Notes under the pieces: generated by a model
What the model was told of the DNA's origin: nothing
What the model saw: the letters and a program-made list of their open reading frames with translations, nothing else
Database searches by the model: none
Origin: Avibacterium volantium_A
Lineage (GTDB): Bacteria; Pseudomonadota; Gammaproteobacteria; Enterobacterales; Pasteurellaceae
NCBI RefSeq assembly: GCF_049366555.1
Contig: NZ_JBMMGT010000006.1
Span: 1 to 64,000, forward strand
DNA: 64,000 nucleotides
Direction of reading: 5' to 3'
Position numbers and translations under genes: made by a program
In this document: positions 41,993-50,787 of the stretch, piece by piece
Position numbering within the stretch: position 1 is the first letter of the stretch
How the letters are laid out: each line of letters starts with the position of its first letter

Positions 41993-42070
41993 CGTTTTCT
42001 CGAAGTTTTCTGGCAGGGCATTTCGACCTGCTTAAGGTGATTATTATAAAAGGTGCGTATTCTATCTTAA

Positions 42071-43312
42071 TTAATAAAATAATCCATACACCACTGCTGA
42101 GATTGCAATCATTCCCATCACGGTAACGAAAACATTGCTAGCATAGCCTTGATAACGCGCCATCGCAGGTACTTTACGAATGGCATACATTGGCATTAAA
42201 AACAGAATTGCGGCGATAATTGGCCCACCAATGGATTCAATTAAACCAAGAATGCTTGGATTGATAATTGCCACCGCCCATAAAGTCAATAAAAAGAAAA
42301 GTGCGGTGAAAAAATTCAATTTTTTTCGATTTGTAATGTCTTGTTTGCCCGAAAATTTTAAATACAGCCCCTGAATGCCTTCTCGCGCGCCTAAATAATG
42401 GCCAAAGAAAGAGCTGGTAATAGCAAGAAATGCTACTAAAGGGCCAAAGTAGGAAATATAAGGGTTATCAAATTTATTGGCTAAAAAGGAAAGGATACTG
42501 ATATTTTGTGCTTTGGCTTGCACTAAATCTTCAGGGGTAAGGGTTAGCACACAGCTAAAGACGAAAAACATCACGAAAAATAACAGTAAGGTTGAGGTGT
42601 TTTTCAACGCTTGGCTTGCGTGGCATTCGGTCAGCTCTGGCAATTTATATTCCCGTTGTTGTGATTGCGAAAAGCAAGAAATCGCAGGGGAATGATTAAA
42701 AGAAAACACTAACACCGGAATGGTGATCCACAGCGTGCTAATAAAACTGGTGGCATCAGGCATTTGGTGAAGCATTGCGGTGTTCCATTGTGGAATTAAA
42801 TAAATGGAAAGAGAAAATAAAATAAAAACAAGGGGATAGACCAAAAACTCAGTCATTTTGAGCATTATTTTTTCGCTCATCAGCATCACCGAAATCAGGC
42901 TTGCAATCAAAATGAAAGAAAGCAAAATGCGGTTCGGTGCGCCTAGCCCTAACTGGTTGACAATAAAGGATTCCACCGTATTGGTAATGCCATTACCATA
43001 AATTAACAAAATAGGAAAAATTGCGAAAAAGTAGAGTAGGGTGATAATTTTCCCTGCGCCTTGTCCAAAATGTTCTTCCACTACCTCTGTAATATCGCTG
43101 CCGGGTTTGGAAGATGACAGCACAAAGCGAGATAATGCGCGGTGTGAGAAATAAGTCATCGGCCCAACCAACAGCATAATGGCGATTAATGGCCAAAATC
43201 CGCCCATTCCAGCATTTATGGGCAAAAACAGCACCCCAGCTCCTACGGCCGTGCCGAATAAATTTAACGTCCAAAGTAAATCGAATTTGTTTGTTATTGT
43301 TGTTTTAAACAT
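42071..43312 (-). CDS. sdaC: Serine transporter SdaC
   Basis: A 413-residue inner-membrane amino-acid/proton symporter of the HAAAP (serine/threonine) family. It matches E. coli SdaC over the whole length: GTAIGAGVLFLPINAG-like start, PGSDITEVVEEHFG, YFFAIFPILLIYG, FSFNHSPAIS, SCVLTLTP, and KVPAMARYQG...NVFVTVMGMIAISA near the end, with 11 membrane helices. It lies upstream of sdaA in the same direction, 78 bases apart. Confidence 0.95.
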   Translation of the reverse strand: MFKTTITNKFDLLWTLNLFGTAVGAGVLFLPINAGMGGFWPLIAIMLLVGPMTYFSHRALSRFVLSSSKPGSDITEVVEEHFGQGAGKIITLLYFFAIFPILLIYGNGITNTVESFIVNQLGLGAPNRILLSFILIASLISVMLMSEKIMLKMTEFLVYPLVFILFSLSIYLIPQWNTAMLHQMPDATSFISTLWITIPVLVFSFNHSPAISCFSQSQQREYKLPELTECHASQALKNTSTLLLFFVMFFVFSCVLTLTPEDLVQAKAQNISILSFLANKFDNPYISYFGPLVAFLAITSSFFGHYLGAREGIQGLYLKFSGKQDITNRKKLNFFTALFFLLTLWAVAIINPSILGLIESIGGPIIAAILFLMPMYAIRKVPAMARYQGYASNVFVTVMGMIAISAVVYGLFY

Positions 43313-43647
43313 TGTTTAACTCCGTAATATAAACTTGGATTAGTGTATGTGAATACCCTAATCTCACCGCCGCAGATGATATAGCGGTTGCGAATACGAA
43401 ACAGGACAAAATATGGAATTTGTGAGAATGATCGACTTTTGCTGGAGTAATTGACTAGAAAATAGCGAAGTGTTTACTTATTTTTAACATTTTGCTTTTT
43501 TAGACTTTCGATTTCGCGATATTTTGCTTCGACAAGCAACAAAGTTGAGTCTTTTTTCTTTATTAAGAATGGGTTATCAAAAATTGTAAATGTTTCGTTT
43601 TATTGAATGATCTGAGTGAGGGCAGCGCAAGATTGTTAATAATTGGA
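43313..43647. other. Intergenic region upstream of sdaC
   Basis: About 330 bases without a supported gene, between the sdaC start (minus strand) and the terminator of yafJ. It should hold the sdaC promoter, but I see no strong -35/-10 pair or recognisable operator. A 13-codon frame at 43413 with a weak AGGA upstream is not convincing. No uptake signal in the perfect 9-base form was noticed in this part. Confidence 0.5.
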
Positions 43648-43680
43648 TAAAAAGCACTTTTAATGGCAATAAAAGTGCTT
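43648..43680 (-). terminator. Terminator after yafJ
   Basis: AAGCACTTTTA (43652-43662) pairs perfectly with TAAAAGTGCTT (43670-43680) around a 7-base loop; on the minus strand TTTTTATCC follows the stem. Confidence 0.85.
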
Positions 43681-43695
43681 ACAACGAGAGAATAA

Positions 43696-44523
43696 TTAAG
43701 CGGCTTTCGCATCACCTAATGTGCCATCATCAATGGCTTCTTTTGGCGTACCTAGCACTTCGTAAACTTTATCGCCATCTTTGAAAAACACAAAACCGCC
43801 GTGTTCCATTTTTGTCCAGATTTCATCTTTAGTGAGTGGAAAGGTGGTAATAATGGTTACTTTATCTTTCTCGGTGGTATGTTGGCGGAAGTCGATCACG
43901 CCGTCATCATCAATGCGTTGCGCTGTACCAAAAGGGGCTTTGCGCGTGATGTAATGCAAATTGGTGGAGCAGTGAGCGATCATCCATTCCCCGTTCGAGA
44001 GAATAAAATTAAACGTGCCGCCTTGTGCTAATTCTTTAGTAATTTCTTGAATGACTTGGAAAATTTGTTCTTCAGTGGGCTTTTTACGAAAGCGATTTTT
44101 AAGTTGTTCTGCCATATAACAAAACGCAGCTTCGGAATCGGTGGAGCCAATGGGCTGGCAGAAATTTTCCGACATATCAGGGAAGCTCGTCAGATTGCCG
44201 TTGTGCGCAAATACCCAGTTTTCGCCCCAAATTTCACGAATAAATGGGTGGGTGTTTTCAATGGTTACCTCGCCTTGCGTGGCTTTGCGAATGTGGGCAA
44301 TCACATTGAAAGATTTGATGTGATATTGTTTTACGCAATCTGCAATGGGGGAACTATGCCCGGCTTGGTTATCGCGAAAAATACGCACGCCTTTGCCTTC
44401 AAAAAAGGCAATGCCGAAACCGTCAGAATGGCTATCGGTAAGCCCTGCGCGGCGGCGAAATCCTTCAAAAGAGAACACAATATCGGTGGGAGTGTTGCAA
44501 TTCATTCCTAATAGCTGACACAT
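43696..44523 (-). CDS. yafJ: Class II glutamine amidotransferase (YafJ)
   Basis: A 275-residue class II (Ntn-type) glutamine amidotransferase, with catalytic Cys2 after Met removal (MCQLLGMNCN), HIRKATQG, NTHPFIREIWGENWVFAHNGNL and the TDSEAAFC segment. The sequence parallels E. coli YafJ. Amidotransferases in this form act as stand-alone glutaminases of unknown acceptor; Cys2 exposure by the methionine aminopeptidase is needed. No synthase-domain partner is adjacent, so the substrate is not known. Confidence 0.9.
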   Translation of the reverse strand: MCQLLGMNCNTPTDIVFSFEGFRRRAGLTDSHSDGFGIAFFEGKGVRIFRDNQAGHSSPIADCVKQYHIKSFNVIAHIRKATQGEVTIENTHPFIREIWGENWVFAHNGNLTSFPDMSENFCQPIGSTDSEAAFCYMAEQLKNRFRKKPTEEQIFQVIQEITKELAQGGTFNFILSNGEWMIAHCSTNLHYITRKAPFGTAQRIDDDGVIDFRQHTTEKDKVTIITTFPLTKDEIWTKMEHGGFVFFKDGDKVYEVLGTPKEAIDDGTLGDAKAA

Positions 44524-44643
44524 AACGAAACCTTAACTGATTTTAACTTCCTAAATCTTGTTTGATTTAACAAAAAAATTCACAAAAATTCAACCGCACT
44601 TTTAGATTAAAGGTGCATATCACATAACTTGGCGTTATTTCCT

Positions 44644-46053
44644 TTATTGCACCACCATTAAGCCTAAGCAACCTTTGTCTGCTGCCATCAGATCCGCTGC
44701 GCCAAAGGTGAAAGGGTGGCCGTTAGAAGACGGCTGTTGAAAGCGAACTAAAATCTGCACTTTGCTCTCAATCCATAGGCTGTCTTTCCACGCAAGATCG
44801 CTTTCTGCCACTGGCTTATCATTAATACTTTCAATGATAAATTTTGCCCCCTGAATTTTAAATCCTGCTGGCTCGTTGCTCGTGATTGTCCAGCGTTCCG
44901 TGCTGTTTAATTCGGCATTTACATCAATGCGTCTAGGATCGAAACGTTGTTGATTGAGCATTCCATTATTCGCATCAAGTTGAAACTGGCGTTCACGGCG
45001 AACTTCCGCCTTTAATGCTTGCGGTGCATCGGTGTTAAACTGCATTGTGTTGTTTTGTGCAAAGGCACTGCTTAAGCCTTGTGGGCGTAGCTCAAGTACC
45101 GTGTTGTCGAGCAATTCTTCATCGCTGGCGAAAAAGCCTGTGAGTTTACTGAAGAAATTTCGTTTTTTCCCCACAATTAAGGTGGTGTTTTCCCCTTCAT
45201 TGAGATTAACAAGAATTTCAGCGCGTTCGCTCGGTGCAAGAAAAAGCACCTTTGTTGTTTTCGCTTGCGGTAAAAAGCCCTGATCAAGCGCGATGAGTTG
45301 GAAATCGCGCTCGCCATCAAAGCGTAATTCATAACGGCGTGAAAGGGAGGCGTTCAGCAAACGTAAACGCACAACGCCGCGCGGCACCTCTAAATAAGGT
45401 GCTTCTTGCCCATTAACGAATAAACGATTGCCGAAAAAGTGCGGTCGATTTTGTTGGAATAATTGCACCCCTTCATCATTTAATTGCATATCTTGTAAAA
45501 TCAAAGGAATATCGTTTACGCCATATTTTTGTGGCAAGCTCGATTTACGGCTTTCGTTATCTTCAATAATGCACAGTCCGAGCAAGCCGCGGTAGGTTTG
45601 ATAAGCGGAATGCCCTAAGGTGCAAGCGGAATACCAGCAAGTACAAGCAGGCTGAGTGATCGGTAGAATAGGCGACCAGCCTTGCCCTTGTTTGAAAGGG
45701 TGAGAAATGCCACCCAGTGATTCGGCACTCACTTGTAGGCCTTGAATGGCTAATGCCACCATTTGCGACAAGCTATTGCGATAGTTCAGCTTGGCAAAAT
45801 CCCCTTGGCGCATTTTTAATGTTGGGCCTAAATAATTACCATTAAATCCCCACACTTCACTGGATTTTCCCCGCTCTAATTGGGTTTGCGCGCTGTTCAT
45901 TTCTAAAAAAACAGGCTTGCCACGGCGAGTTTCCATTAATGGTGGAACACGCAAAGGCTGGCGATCGGCCGCCCATAATGGCGCAGGAATGGCTGAAAAA
46001 GCCCCCGCAGTGAGGGCAGTTTTGAAAAATTGACGGCGAGAAAAATGATTCAT
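44644..46053 (-). CDS. ftsP: Cell-division protein FtsP (SufI)
   Basis: A 469-residue Tat-exported periplasmic protein of the multicopper-oxidase fold that stabilises the divisome under stress, lacking the copper ligands in E. coli. The twin-arginine signal is at residues 5-9 (SRRQFFK) and cut after APLWA. Three cupredoxin-like domains follow (RQPLRVPPLMETRRG, FLEMNSAQTQLERGKSSEVWGFNGNYLGPTL...). A longer frame from 46104 exists, but the ATG at 46051-46053 (complement) gives the normal MNHFSRRQ start. It begins before the plsC stop, so the two are coupled. Confidence 0.92.
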   Translation of the reverse strand: MNHFSRRQFFKTALTAGAFSAIPAPLWAADRQPLRVPPLMETRRGKPVFLEMNSAQTQLERGKSSEVWGFNGNYLGPTLKMRQGDFAKLNYRNSLSQMVALAIQGLQVSAESLGGISHPFKQGQGWSPILPITQPACTCWYSACTLGHSAYQTYRGLLGLCIIEDNESRKSSLPQKYGVNDIPLILQDMQLNDEGVQLFQQNRPHFFGNRLFVNGQEAPYLEVPRGVVRLRLLNASLSRRYELRFDGERDFQLIALDQGFLPQAKTTKVLFLAPSERAEILVNLNEGENTTLIVGKKRNFFSKLTGFFASDEELLDNTVLELRPQGLSSAFAQNNTMQFNTDAPQALKAEVRRERQFQLDANNGMLNQQRFDPRRIDVNAELNSTERWTITSNEPAGFKIQGAKFIIESINDKPVAESDLAWKDSLWIESKVQILVRFQQPSSNGHPFTFGAADLMAADKGCLGLMVVQ

Positions 46054-46054
46054 T

Positions 46055-46798
46055 TTATTTTGTGGTGTCTTGTTGAGCTTGGCTGGCGGCAATTTCCGCA
46101 TCAAGTTCGTTGATTCGTTGTTGCATTAAAGAATGGCAATAGCCCGCCAATTCACGCACATTGTCTTTGGTGTAAGCCGATGTATCCACAGGTGGCAACA
46201 TTTCACAAATCACTTTGCCATTATCCCAACGGTTAAGATCGATTTTATTTTGCGTGTTGGAACAAACCACTGGCACAATCGGCACACCAGCGGCAATGGC
46301 GGCGTGAAATGCGCCAGTTTTAAATGGCAGCAAACCACGTCCACGGCTACGCGTGCCTTCAGGGAACATCCAAATAGAAAGTTTATCACTGTTAATGCGT
46401 TCAGCCAGTTGGGTCATTGTGCTATGTGCTTTGGAGCGGTTATCACGATCTAAAAAAATATTACCCGATGCCCAATATAAAATGCCAAAGAACGGGATCC
46501 AAATCAGGCTTTTTTTCCCGACACTCACGGTGCGCGGCATCACCATATAAGAAATGGTAACCATATCGTAGTTATTTTGGTGATTGCCAATGTAAATGCA
46601 CGGCCCGATATTTTCCGCATTAGCAGGGAAGCGATGTTCCACTTGCAAACCGAAAAGGGGATATAAGCGCCCAAACCAACGTGCCACATCGCCCACGTTA
46701 CTTGGATTTCTGAAACGAATGAGAGAATAAATCGTGCCGAGCAAACAAATTAAAATACAGCACAGCACAACCACAATAATGCGAAGAAGTTTTAGCAT
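46055..46798 (-). CDS. plsC: 1-acyl-sn-glycerol-3-phosphate acyltransferase
   Basis: A 247-residue inner-membrane acyltransferase that adds the second acyl chain of phosphatidic acid. The HX4D motif (NHQNNYD) and the FPEGTRSRG motif are intact, and GVPIVPV follows. The start ATG at 46796-46798 (complement) fits the E. coli MLYIFRL-type start; a longer frame from 46828 would add ten residues with no support. An N-terminal membrane segment (about 3-24) is present. It is next to ftsP and divergent from lpxH. Confidence 0.95.
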   Translation of the reverse strand: MLKLLRIIVVVLCCILICLLGTIYSLIRFRNPSNVGDVARWFGRLYPLFGLQVEHRFPANAENIGPCIYIGNHQNNYDMVTISYMVMPRTVSVGKKSLIWIPFFGILYWASGNIFLDRDNRSKAHSTMTQLAERINSDKLSIWMFPEGTRSRGRGLLPFKTGAFHAAIAAGVPIVPVVCSNTQNKIDLNRWDNGKVICEMLPPVDTSAYTKDNVRELAGYCHSLMQQRINELDAEIAASQAQQDTTK

Positions 46799-46918
46799 AA
46801 ACACATACCTTGAAAAAAATTTGCACAAGTATAGCGAAAATCCGCAAATATTTGTATCAATCCGCTAAAAAAATGCTAGGCTATCAAACAATTTCCTTCT
46901 TCCCAAAGATATTCAACA

Positions 46919-47689
46919 ATGGCAAAGACCTATTTTATTGCAGATTTACATTTAAGCGAAAATCGCCCAGATTTAACCGCACTTTTTGTTGATTTTATGC
47001 AAAATCAAGCCAAAGATGCGGAAAGTTTGTATATTTTAGGCGATCTTTTTGATTTTTGGATTGGCGATGATGAGCATTCCCCTTTGATTGATTTGGTGAA
47101 ACAGCAAATTCGCCACTTAACGGAAAAAGGCGTGAAATGCTATTTTATGCACGGCAATCGCGATTTTCTTATCGGCAAAAAATTTGCCCGATCTTGCGGT
47201 TTAACGCTGTTGCCAACCTATCAAGTGATTGATTTATACGGCGCGCCTACCTTGCTTTGCCACGGCGATACCCTTTGCATTGATGATGTGGCTTATCAAC
47301 GCTATCGTAAAAAAGTGCATCAAAAATGGCGTCAATGGCTTTTTTTACATTTGCCTTTAAAAGTGCGGTTAAAAATTGCCGAAAAAATTCGTGCTAAAAG
47401 CAAACAGGACAAGCAATATAAATCCAATCAAATTATGGACGTGAACGCCGATTTCGTGTTGCAAACAATGCAACAATTTAACGTGCCGCAGCTGATCCAC
47501 GGGCATACGCATCGGCAAAATTTGTATAAAATCCCACCGCACTTTGAACGAATTGTATTGGGCGATTGGGGCGAAACTTCTTCTGTGCTAGAAGTCTCGC
47601 CGCAGGGAATGCGATTTATTAATCACTCGTTACAGAAATCAGTGAGTGATGATTTGGAATCACCACCGCAGGATCATCAGGTGCGGTGA
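46919..47689 (+). CDS. lpxH: UDP-2,3-diacylglucosamine pyrophosphatase LpxH
   Basis: A 256-residue calcineurin-like phosphoesterase that hydrolyses UDP-2,3-diacylglucosamine to lipid X in lipid A synthesis. Metal-site motifs DLHLSENR, GDLFDFWIGDDE, HGNRDF and GHTHR are all present. The C-terminus (about the last 18 residues after MRFINHSL) extends beyond E. coli LpxH, because the natural stop seems lost and the frame runs through into the convergent gene at 47619-49211. This makes a 71-base tail-to-tail overlap, with a terminator inside (47664-47695). The start at 46919 gives the normal MAKTYFIADLHLS. Confidence 0.92.
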   Translation: MAKTYFIADLHLSENRPDLTALFVDFMQNQAKDAESLYILGDLFDFWIGDDEHSPLIDLVKQQIRHLTEKGVKCYFMHGNRDFLIGKKFARSCGLTLLPTYQVIDLYGAPTLLCHGDTLCIDDVAYQRYRKKVHQKWRQWLFLHLPLKVRLKIAEKIRAKSKQDKQYKSNQIMDVNADFVLQTMQQFNVPQLIHGHTHRQNLYKIPPHFERIVLGDWGETSSVLEVSPQGMRFINHSLQKSVSDDLESPPQDHQVR

Positions 47690-49211
47690 TTTTTTCAATT
47701 TTTTCTTTCAAACCGTAATCTGGCTGTGGCGTATCATCGAAAAGATCCGCATTGGGGTCAATGTTAGCGTTACGAATGCCAATCCAATTCGCCAAGCCTT
47801 CCGTGAAGTTCAAGCCTGATTTTGACACCTTTTTTTCGTGACGCTGCTGATCATCACTGGAAATTTTAAACAACGGAATATCGTAATGGCGTTTACTTTT
47901 GCCGCTGCTATTGTGAATAGCGATATAGTTATCGCTAATTTGATGAGCTAAGCCGTGATCAGAAAAATAAATCATCGAAAAAGTGCGGTGATTTTTTTGC
48001 TGATTTTTGACCAGATCCTGATAAATTTTACTCAGCACTTCATCGGTTTTTTTGATCGAACTGATGTAGCAATTCACGTCCTGATATTTTTTAGCAATTT
48101 GATTTTCATCGAAAATCTTGTTGTAATCGGTAACGCGTTCGCAAACCAACGGGTGCGAGCCATATAAATGCACCACAATAAAACGCTTGCCTGTGGTTGG
48201 GGTTTGAATGAGTTGAGCAAATCGGTTTAATAAGTTGAAATCGCTCACATCATTACTAATGGAATCGCCCGCGCGTAAAAAGATTTTTTCATCGCTTTTA
48301 TTGGCAATAGCGGAAATTGGCGTGTCGTATTGCCCTAAATAACCTTGATTGGAAAGCCAATAGGTTTTGATTCCTGCGGATTTAATTAAGTCAATGAAAT
48401 TTAAGCGATAATTCCCTTCCCAAGTTTGCTTGTTAGGCTTGGTAAACATCAATTTAAGCGAAGCGATGGTGTTTGTGCCGCCTGCGGTTAGGCCATCAAT
48501 TACCGTTCCTTTAGCAGTGGAAAGAAAAGGCGTGTTGGCAACAGGGTAGCCGTAAGCGTGGTGATAATCTTTTCTCGCGCTTTCGCCGATAACTAAAATG
48601 TAATCATCATAATGGGAACGGCTATCCAGTTGGCTTTCGCCCCATTCGCTTGGCACATCAAAGCGGTTGAGTAAGCGTAATTCTTCGACCACTTTTTCCC
48701 CTGCTAAATAGCTTTCTTGCAGCGGTTGAAAGGGAATATTTCCCCAAAGTGCATTAACAAAAATGAGCGCCAATAGCCCCTTATTTTTATAAAAAGCCAA
48801 GTGGAATTTTTGACTTAACCTGCGATAAAGCAGCGCACCGCCAAGAATCGCAAGGGGATAACCATAATCAAGAAGGGGGATTTGAGCGAAAAATTCTTTG
48901 CCTTCTTGTAAGTCTGTGGCGAAAACAGAGGCGATATATTGATAAGATGGCGCGCCAAAATTTACCCCAATGGGCGCATAGCAGGCATAGATAAATAAAA
49001 TAGGTAATGCAATGAAATAAAAGAGTTTTTTCGAGCTAGAAAAAATAATAATGAAAGACATAAAAAGGCTGATCTGCTGCCAACTAGGTTGCGGAAAATA
49101 GCCCGAACCTTGTAGCGCTAACAGGCTGATAATATAAAGTAGCGCAAAACACACCACACTTACTAGCAATGATGAAAGATGAAATGTTCCTTTTTTGTTC
49201 TTTTCTGCCAC
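47619..49211 (-). CDS. Phosphoethanolamine transferase (EptA/CptA-like sulfatase family)
   Basis: A 530-residue inner-membrane enzyme of the alkaline-phosphatase/sulfatase superfamily. An N-terminal membrane domain (four or five helices, about 12-165) is followed by a periplasmic catalytic domain with VIGESARKDYHHAYGY, the putative nucleophile threonine in GGTNTIASLK, and SDHG with later HNSS metal-site residues. Such enzymes add phosphoethanolamine to lipid A, LPS core or glucans and change sensitivity to cationic peptides. Which substrate is used cannot be decided. It overlaps the end of lpxH by 71 bases. A near neighbour of lipid A genes by position. Confidence 0.8.
   Translation of the reverse strand: MAEKNKKGTFHLSSLLVSVVCFALLYIISLLALQGSGYFPQPSWQQISLFMSFIIIFSSSKKLFYFIALPILFIYACYAPIGVNFGAPSYQYIASVFATDLQEGKEFFAQIPLLDYGYPLAILGGALLYRRLSQKFHLAFYKNKGLLALIFVNALWGNIPFQPLQESYLAGEKVVEELRLLNRFDVPSEWGESQLDSRSHYDDYILVIGESARKDYHHAYGYPVANTPFLSTAKGTVIDGLTAGGTNTIASLKLMFTKPNKQTWEGNYRLNFIDLIKSAGIKTYWLSNQGYLGQYDTPISAIANKSDEKIFLRAGDSISNDVSDFNLLNRFAQLIQTPTTGKRFIVVHLYGSHPLVCERVTDYNKIFDENQIAKKYQDVNCYISSIKKTDEVLSKIYQDLVKNQQKNHRTFSMIYFSDHGLAHQISDNYIAIHNSSGKSKRHYDIPLFKISSDDQQRHEKKVSKSGLNFTEGLANWIGIRNANIDPNADLFDDTPQPDYGLKEKIEKITAPDDPAVVIPNHHSLISVTSD
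47664..47695 (+). terminator. Terminator spanning the lpxH stop
   Basis: CACCGCA (47664-47670) pairs with TGCGGTG (47682-47688), followed by a T-run (47690-47695). The stem overlaps the last codons of lpxH and of the convergent gene and uses a degenerate uptake signal. Confidence 0.7.
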
Positions 49212-49356
49212 AACATTGTTCCTTATTTTTTAGTTCGCTTCATTTTACTGAATTTTTTTCATTGGTTCTATGCGATTTTTGCCTTGAGCTATTTTCACTG
49301 CAAAGATGTTGCTCTATAATATGCAGAATTTTGTACCCAACTTTTGTGAGGAAAAA

Positions 49357-50073
49357 ATGAGCAAACCCGTATATAAAAGAATCCTGCTTAAATTAAGCGG
49401 TGAAGCTTTACAAGGTGATGAAGGTTTTGGAATTGATCCTTCAATTTTAGACAGAATGGCGCTTGAAATTAAAGAATTACTAGAAATGGGCGTAGAAGTC
49501 GGGGTTGTGTTAGGTGGCGGAAATTTATTCCGTGGTGCAAAACTGGCTAAGGCGGGAATGAACCGCGTGGTGGGCGATCATATGGGTATGCTTGCCACCG
49601 TAATGAACGGCTTGGCAATGCGTGATGCCTTACACCGCGCAGATGTGAATGCAAAATTGATGTCCGCTTTCCAGTTAAACGGAATTTGCGATACCTATAA
49701 CTGGTCTGAAGCGATCAAAATGTTGCGTGAAGGACGCGTGGTGATTTTCTCTGCGGGAACAGGTAGCCCATTCTTTACCACCGATTCAGCGGCTTGCCTG
49801 CGTGGGATTGAAATTGAAGCTGATGTTGTGCTTAAAGCCACCAAAGTGGACGGCGTGTATGATTGCGATCCTGCTAAAAATCCAGATGCAGTGTTGTATG
49901 AAAAACTCACTTATGCCGAGGTGATTGACAAAGAATTGCAAGTAATGGACTTAGCTGCCTTTACTTTAGCACGCGATCACGGAATGCCAATTCGTGTGTT
50001 CAATATGAGCAAACCAGGCGCATTACGCAAAGTGGTTTTAGGTGAGCGTGAAGGTACGCTAATTTGTAACTAA
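49357..50073 (+). CDS. pyrH: Uridylate kinase
   Basis: A 238-residue UMP kinase of the amino-acid-kinase fold that makes UDP for nucleotide and wall-precursor supply; hexameric, GTP-activated and UTP-inhibited. RILLKLSGEALQGDEGFGID, GVVLGGGNLFRGA and the FSAGTGSPFFTTDSAACLRGIE nucleotide site are intact. A longer frame from 49306 exists, but GAGG at 49349 precedes the ATG at 49357 (MSKPVYKRILLK), the family start. It leads the pyrH-frr run. Confidence 0.97.
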   Translation: MSKPVYKRILLKLSGEALQGDEGFGIDPSILDRMALEIKELLEMGVEVGVVLGGGNLFRGAKLAKAGMNRVVGDHMGMLATVMNGLAMRDALHRADVNAKLMSAFQLNGICDTYNWSEAIKMLREGRVVIFSAGTGSPFFTTDSAACLRGIEIEADVVLKATKVDGVYDCDPAKNPDAVLYEKLTYAEVIDKELQVMDLAAFTLARDHGMPIRVFNMSKPGALRKVVLGEREGTLICN

Positions 50074-50103
50074 TTGATTAAACTTAAATAAAAAGGAATA
50101 TTT

Positions 50104-50661
50104 GTGATTAACGAAATTAAACAAGATGCGCAGTTGCGTATGGAAAAAAGCCTTGAAACATTCAAACACCATATTGCCAAAGTAAGAACAGGGCGTGCGC
50201 AGCCAAGCTTACTGGACGGTATTCAAGTGGAATACTATGGCGCATTAACCCCATTGCGTCAATTAGCCAACGTAGTGGCTGAAGATGCGCGTACCTTAGC
50301 GGTAACTGTGTTTGATCGTAGCTTAATCGGTGCGGTGGAAAAAGCCATCTTAACTTCTGATTTAGGCTTAAACCCATCATCAGCTGGCACAACTATTCGC
50401 GTTCCACTTCCACCATTAACGGAAGAACGCCGCCGCGATTTAATCAAAATCGTAAAAGCGGAAGCTGAGCAAGGCAAAGTAGCTGTGCGTAATGTGCGCC
50501 GTGATGCGAACGATCAAATCAAAGCGTTGTTGAAAGAAAAAGAAATCAGCGAAGATGAAGAGCGCAAAGCACAAGACGAAATCCAAAAAATCACCGATCT
50601 TTATGTGAAAAAAGTGGACGAAGTGTTAGCGGATAAAGAGAAAGAATTATTAGATTTCTAA
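50104..50661 (+). CDS. frr: Ribosome recycling factor
   Basis: A 185-residue protein that, with EF-G, splits post-termination ribosomes. The three-helix-bundle and RKVRTGRAQPSLLDGIQVEYYG-like start and the AEAEQGKVAVRNVRRDANDQIKALLKEKEISEDEERKAQDEIQ core are conserved. It starts with GTG at 50104 behind AAGGAA. It follows pyrH by 30 bases, the usual order. Confidence 0.98.
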   Translation: MINEIKQDAQLRMEKSLETFKHHIAKVRTGRAQPSLLDGIQVEYYGALTPLRQLANVVAEDARTLAVTVFDRSLIGAVEKAILTSDLGLNPSSAGTTIRVPLPPLTEERRRDLIKIVKAEAEQGKVAVRNVRRDANDQIKALLKEKEISEDEERKAQDEIQKITDLYVKKVDEVLADKEKELLDF

Positions 50662-50678
50662 TCATTCTAACGAAATAA

Positions 50679-50708
50679 AGGGCGAGCCAAGGGTTCGCCC
50701 TATTTTTT
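50679..50708 (+). terminator. Terminator after frr
   Basis: AGGGCGA (50679-50685) pairs with TCGCCCT (50695-50701), followed by ATTTTTT. It separates pyrH-frr from dxr. Confidence 0.8.
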
Positions 50709-50787
50709 CTTGCTGAATTACAGGCTTTTGAGTATATTCATGACAATTTTAGCAACCTTAACCCTTTTAAAGTGCGGTCAAAAATTT

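Noticed and set aside
43413..43454. 13-codon frame (MEFVRMIDFCWSN) in the sdaC upstream gap
   Set aside because: Only a weak AGGA precedes it; length and composition are as expected by chance.
46054..46104. 17-residue N-terminal extension of FtsP
   Set aside because: The twin-arginine signal is properly placed only from the ATG at 46053.
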